In this document: positions 6,655 through 9,419 of the stretch, piece by piece
How positions within the stretch are numbered: the first letter of the stretch is position 1
Layout of the letters: each line of letters begins with the position of its first letter
From: JAEHCY01 sp964519095
GTDB taxonomy: Bacteria; Pseudomonadota; Gammaproteobacteria; Chromatiales; Chromatiaceae
Length of the DNA: 9,419 nucleotides
NCBI GenBank assembly: GCA_964519095.1
Contig: CAZFHV010000135.1
Coordinates: 1 to 9,419 of the forward strand
Direction: 5' to 3'
Notes under the pieces: model-generated
Databases searched by the model: none
What the model was told of the DNA's origin: nothing
What the model saw: only the letters and a program-made list of their open reading frames with translations
Translations under genes and position numbers: made by a program

Positions 6655-7645
6655 ATGCACCCCTCCCCCATCCCTCGACCCGCCGCATCCTCTTATTGGG
6701 GGCCGATGGCCAGGCGGGCTGGGAGCTGCAGCGCACCCTCGCCCCCTTGGGGGAGGTGGTGGCCGCCTCCTTGGGGGGGGAGTTCGGCCCCAAGGTGAAT
6801 CTCGCCGACGGTGCGGGGCTGCGCCGTCTCATCGCGGAGGTCAGGCCCGATGCCCTGGTCAACGCGGCGGCCTATACTCTGGTCGACCGGGCAGAGCGGG
6901 AACGGGACCTGGCCCAGAGGGTCAACGGGGAGGCCCCCGGGGTGATAGGAGAGGCCCTCGCGGGGAGCGGTGTGCCCATCATCCACTTCTCGACGGACTT
7001 TGTCTTCGATGGCGGCTCCCAGCGCCCCTACCGGGAGGAGGACGAGGCGGTCCCCCAGAACGTCTATGGGGAGACCAAGCTGGCCGGCGAGCTCAACCTG
7101 TTCCAGTCCGGCGCCAACGCGGTGGTGCTGCGCACCAGTTGGCTCTATGGGGTACGGGGCCAGAACTTCCTGCTCACCATGCTCAAGCTGTTCCAGGAGC
7201 GCGATGAGCTGCGGGTGGTGGACGACCAGGTGGGAGCCCCCACCTGGAGCCGCATGCTGGNNNNNNNNNNGCCGTGGCCGAGGCCAAGGGCGAGTCGGTC
7301 CGGGAGGTGACCGCGGTGGTCCTCTACCGCATGCTGGCCCCGGAGGAGTGCGGACCCAGGCCCACCGGGCTCTATCACGTGACCGGGGCAGGGGAGACCA
7401 GTTGGTACGGTTTCGCTCGCCGCATCCTGGAAACCTCCGGGCTGAGCTGCCGGCTGGTGCCCATCCCCTCCAGCGAGTTCCCGGCCCCCGCCCGGCGCCC
7501 CAGCTATTCGGTCCTCGACAACACCAAGCTGCGGGAGACCCTGGGTCTGGCCCTGCCCGATTGGGGGGTCTCCCTGCGCCACTGCATGGCGGATCTCTGC
7601 TCGAGCGTGCGCGCCGGCTCCGAGCAGCGTCCGCCCCGGGCCTGA
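6651..7645 (+). CDS. rmlD: dTDP-4-dehydrorhamnose reductase RmlD (RfbD), interrupted by an assembly gap
   Basis: RmlD reduces dTDP-4-keto-L-rhamnose to dTDP-L-rhamnose with NAD(P)H, the last step of the pathway. Before the gap 203 residues are readable: the nucleotide-binding motif GADGQAG at 17-23, VNAAAYTLVDRAE at 70-82, STDFVFDG at 114-121 and the YxxxK pair Tyr139 and Lys143, ending APTWSRML. After ten Ns the family resemblance resumes in another frame from 7271, with GLYHVTGAGETSWYGFA and a normal C-terminus (124 residues), stopping with TGA at 7643-7645. The two halves agree only if the true gap is 2 modulo 3 in length; 11 nt would fit. I treat it as one intact gene broken by the assembly. 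The ATG overlaps the rmlC stop; about eleven residues precede the usual family N-terminus. Last gene of the operon, convergent with lon. Confidence 0.9.
7261..7270. other. Assembly gap (10 N) inside rmlD
   Basis: Ten undetermined bases lie between the codons for APTWSRML and AVAEAKG of RmlD. The flanking frames do not match across ten bases; completing the split codon that starts with G at 7260 needs a gap of 2, 5, 8, 11 and so on. Homologues have a short Ala/Glu/Thr-rich stretch here, about four codons, which an 11-nt gap would supply. The N run is therefore likely a placeholder or off by one, not a biological feature. Confidence 0.95.
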
Positions 7646-7649
7646 GGGC

Positions 7650-9419
7650 TCACCCAGCCCTCGCCGATCGCTGCCCCCCCGCGGGGGCCGACCCTTGGCC
7701 CCACCGAACAGGTGGGGCACCACCTCCAGGAAGTGGCCGACGAAGTGGATGCTCAGGCCCCTGCGCACATGGGCCGGCACCTCTTCGAATTCCCCCCGGT
7801 TGTCCTCCGGGAGCAGGATCTCCCGGATCCCCGCCCGGCGGGCGGCGATCAGCTTCTCCCTCACCCCCCCGATGGGGAACACCTCCCCGGTGAGGGTGAT
7901 CTCCCCGGTCATGGCGATACGTCGCACCGGCTCGTTGCGCGCCAGCGAGAGCAGGGCTGAGGCCATGGTGATGCCCGCCGAGGGGCCGTCCTTCGGGGTG
8001 GCGCCCGCGGGGACGTGGAGATGGATGAAGGATCGCTCGAAGACGGCGGGGTCGGCCCCGAGGGCCTCGGCGTGACCCACCACGTAGCCGTAGGCGATCT
8101 CGGCGGATTCCTTCATCACCTCCCCGAGCTGGCCGGTGAGCTTGAAGCCGCGGTTGAAGCTGTGGGTGGCCGCCGCCTCGATGGACAGGGTGGCGCCGCC
8201 CATGGCGGTCCAGGCCAGGCCCGTGACTACGCCCGGGCCGGATAGGCGGCGCTCGTCGCGGAAGACCGGGCTCCCCAGGTAGTCCTTGAGGTCTTGGGCC
8301 CCTACCCGGATCGGGGGCTTCACGTCCTCCAGGAGCTTCACCGCCCCCTTGCGCACGATCTTGCCGAGCTGCTTCTCCAGCCGCCGCACGCCCGCGTCCC
8401 GGGCGTAGCCATCGATCAGGGCGCGCAGGCTGGCGCTGTCCATCTTGATGGTGCTCTTCGGCAGCCCCGCCCGCTCGATCTGCCGGGGCAACAGGTACTT
8501 GCGGGCGATCTGCAGCTTCTCCTCCGCGATGTAGCCCGAGAGGGGGATGACCTCCATGCGGTCCAGTAGGGGTGCGGGGATGGCGTCGAGCTGGTTGGCG
8601 GTGCAGACGAACAGCACCTTGGAGAGGTCGAAGCGCAGGTCCAGGTAGTGGTCCAGGAAGTCCACGTTCTGCTCCGGGTCCAGCACCTCCAGCAGGGCGG
8701 AGGCGGGATCTCCGTGGTAGGAGGCGCCGATCTTGTCGATCTCGTCTAGCAGGATCACCGGGTTGGCGGTCCCCGCCTGCTTCATGGCCTGGATAAACTT
8801 GCCCGGCATGGCACCGATATAGGTGCGGCGGTGGCCCTTGATCTCCGCCTCGTCGCGGATCCCGCCCACGGAGAAGCGGTAGAAGCGCCGGCCCAGGGCA
8901 TCGGCGATGGAGCGGCCGATGGAGGTCTTGCCCACCCCCGGCGGACCCACCAGCAGGATGATGGAGCCGGAGATCTCCCCCTTGTGGATGCCCACGGCGA
9001 GGAACTCCAGGATGCGCGTCTTCACATCCTCCAGGCCGTAGTGGTCCCGGTCGAGCACCCGGCGGGCCCGTTTGAGGTCCAGCTTGTCCGCTGAGTGGAG
9101 GCCCCAGGGCAGGACGCTGATCCAGTCCAGGTAGTTGCGGGTGACGGCGTACTCCGGCGAGCCCGTCTCCAGGATCGCCATCTTGTCCATCTCCTCCGCC
9201 ACCCGCTTGCCGGCCTCCTCGCTCAGGGTGAGCTTACTGAGGCGCTCGCGGAAGCGGTCAAGCTCCGCGGTGCGGTCGTCCTTGGCGATGCCCAGCTCCT
9301 TCTGGATGGCCTTGAGCTGCTCGCGCAGGAAGAACTCCCGCTGCTGCTTCTGCATCCGCTCTTCCACCGAGCGGCGGATCTTCTGCTGGGAGCGGGCCAG
9401 CTCCAGCTCGTTGTTGAGC
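7650..9419 (-). CDS. lon: Lon, ATP-dependent serine protease (N-terminal part outside window)
   Basis: Lon unfolds and degrades damaged and regulatory proteins in the cytoplasm as a hexamer. The window holds the end of the N-terminal region with its helical linker (QQKIRRSVEERMQKQQ), the AAA+ ATPase and the protease domain; roughly the first 200 residues lie beyond 9419. Walker A VGPPGVGKTS is encoded at 8950-8921, Walker B LLDEIDKI at 8752-8729, and LLDRMEV follows. The Ser-Lys protease dyad is present: the Ser of PKDGPSAG at 7981-7979 and the Lys of GGVREKL at 7855-7853. Family similarity ends near HFLEVVPHLFGG (about 7700). The literal frame then has no stop and runs antisense through rmlD to the N gap. 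One extra C in the run 7674-7680 would end the protein at TGA 7652-7650, a normal length, 4 nt from the rmlD stop. I chose that end; it is inferred. Function is secure, the C-terminal end is not. Confidence 0.9.
7673..7688. repeat. GC-only hairpin with a 7-C run in the lon 3' end
   Basis: GCCCCC (7673-7678), loop CCGC and GGGGGC (7683-7688) form a perfect 6-bp stem. It contains the 7-C run 7674-7680, where the Lon frame appears to slip. No T tract follows on either strand, so an intrinsic terminator of the standard kind is not supported. Such sequence commonly causes sequencing indels. Confidence 0.5.
7698..7718. repeat. Hairpin, 8-bp perfect stem, near the rmlD/lon convergent ends
   Basis: GCCCCACC (7698-7705), loop GAACA and GGTGGGGC (7711-7718) make a perfect 8-bp GC-rich stem with a 5-nt loop. 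It lies inside the tail of the lon coding region and 52 nt beyond the rmlD stop. It has no T tract on either strand. It could slow polymerase or protect the rml mRNA 3' end, but it also simply encodes VPHLFGGA of Lon, so function is uncertain. Confidence 0.5.

Noticed and set aside
7274..7645. Separate gene starting at GTG 7274
   Set aside because: It encodes the C-terminal part of RmlD in the expected order after the N-terminal part; it appears separate only because of the N gap.
7145..7649. C-terminal extension of Lon antisense across rmlD
   Set aside because: The added residues look like the reverse complement of rmlD and not like a Lon domain, and the frame crosses undetermined bases, so its stop at 7145-7147 has no meaning. 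A one-base error in the C run is simpler.
1..9419. Mobile element, CRISPR array, tRNA or unknown defence-type system
   Set aside because: All sizeable intervals are occupied by recognisable housekeeping or rhamnose genes, spacers are short, and no direct-repeat arrays, transposase motifs or cloverleaf sequences were seen.

Overview
The window is a GC-rich stretch (around 70% by eye) of what is most likely a gammaproteobacterial chromosome. Evidence for that placement is the UvrA and Lon sequences, which follow the E. coli type closely, the uvrA / major-facilitator transporter / ssb neighbourhood known from pseudomonads and relatives, and the four-gene dTDP-L-rhamnose set. Genus cannot be read from the sequence. 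Both ends are cut: uvrA lacks its C-terminal part and lon its N-terminal part.

Layout: (1) 1-2085, minus strand: the first 695 codons of uvrA (nucleotide excision repair). (2) 2086-2162: a 77-nt divergent promoter region with back-to-back -10-like boxes and a small inverted repeat. (3) 2163-3545, plus: a YajR-like drug/H+ antiporter-family transporter with a soluble C-terminal domain. (4) 3546-3662: a 117-nt spacer with one weak hairpin and a clear Shine-Dalgarno for the next gene. (5) 3663-4124, plus: ssb, single-stranded DNA-binding protein. (6) 4140-7645, plus: rmlB, rmlA, rmlC, rmlD, only 15 nt after ssb and joined to each other by three ATGA stop/start overlaps; rmlD is interrupted by a 10-N assembly gap. 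(7) about 7650-9419, minus: the ATPase and protease domains of lon, convergent with rmlD.

How the genes work together: RmlA makes dTDP-glucose from glucose-1-phosphate and dTTP, RmlB dehydrates it to the 4-keto-6-deoxy sugar, RmlC epimerises it at C3 and C5, and RmlD reduces it to dTDP-L-rhamnose, the donor for rhamnose in O-antigen or exopolysaccharide. UvrA and SSB are DNA-maintenance proteins and Lon is the ATP-dependent quality-control protease; these have no direct tie to rhamnose, although the ssb-rml spacing suggests shared transcription.

I found no mobile element, CRISPR array, RNA gene or unknown system. The points most worth a second look are sequence-integrity ones: the Lon reading frame lacks a stop where the protein should end and a single extra C in a 7-C run would supply one 4 nt past rmlD, and the 10-N gap in rmlD has the wrong length for its frame. 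The many long antisense open frames are by-products of high GC content.
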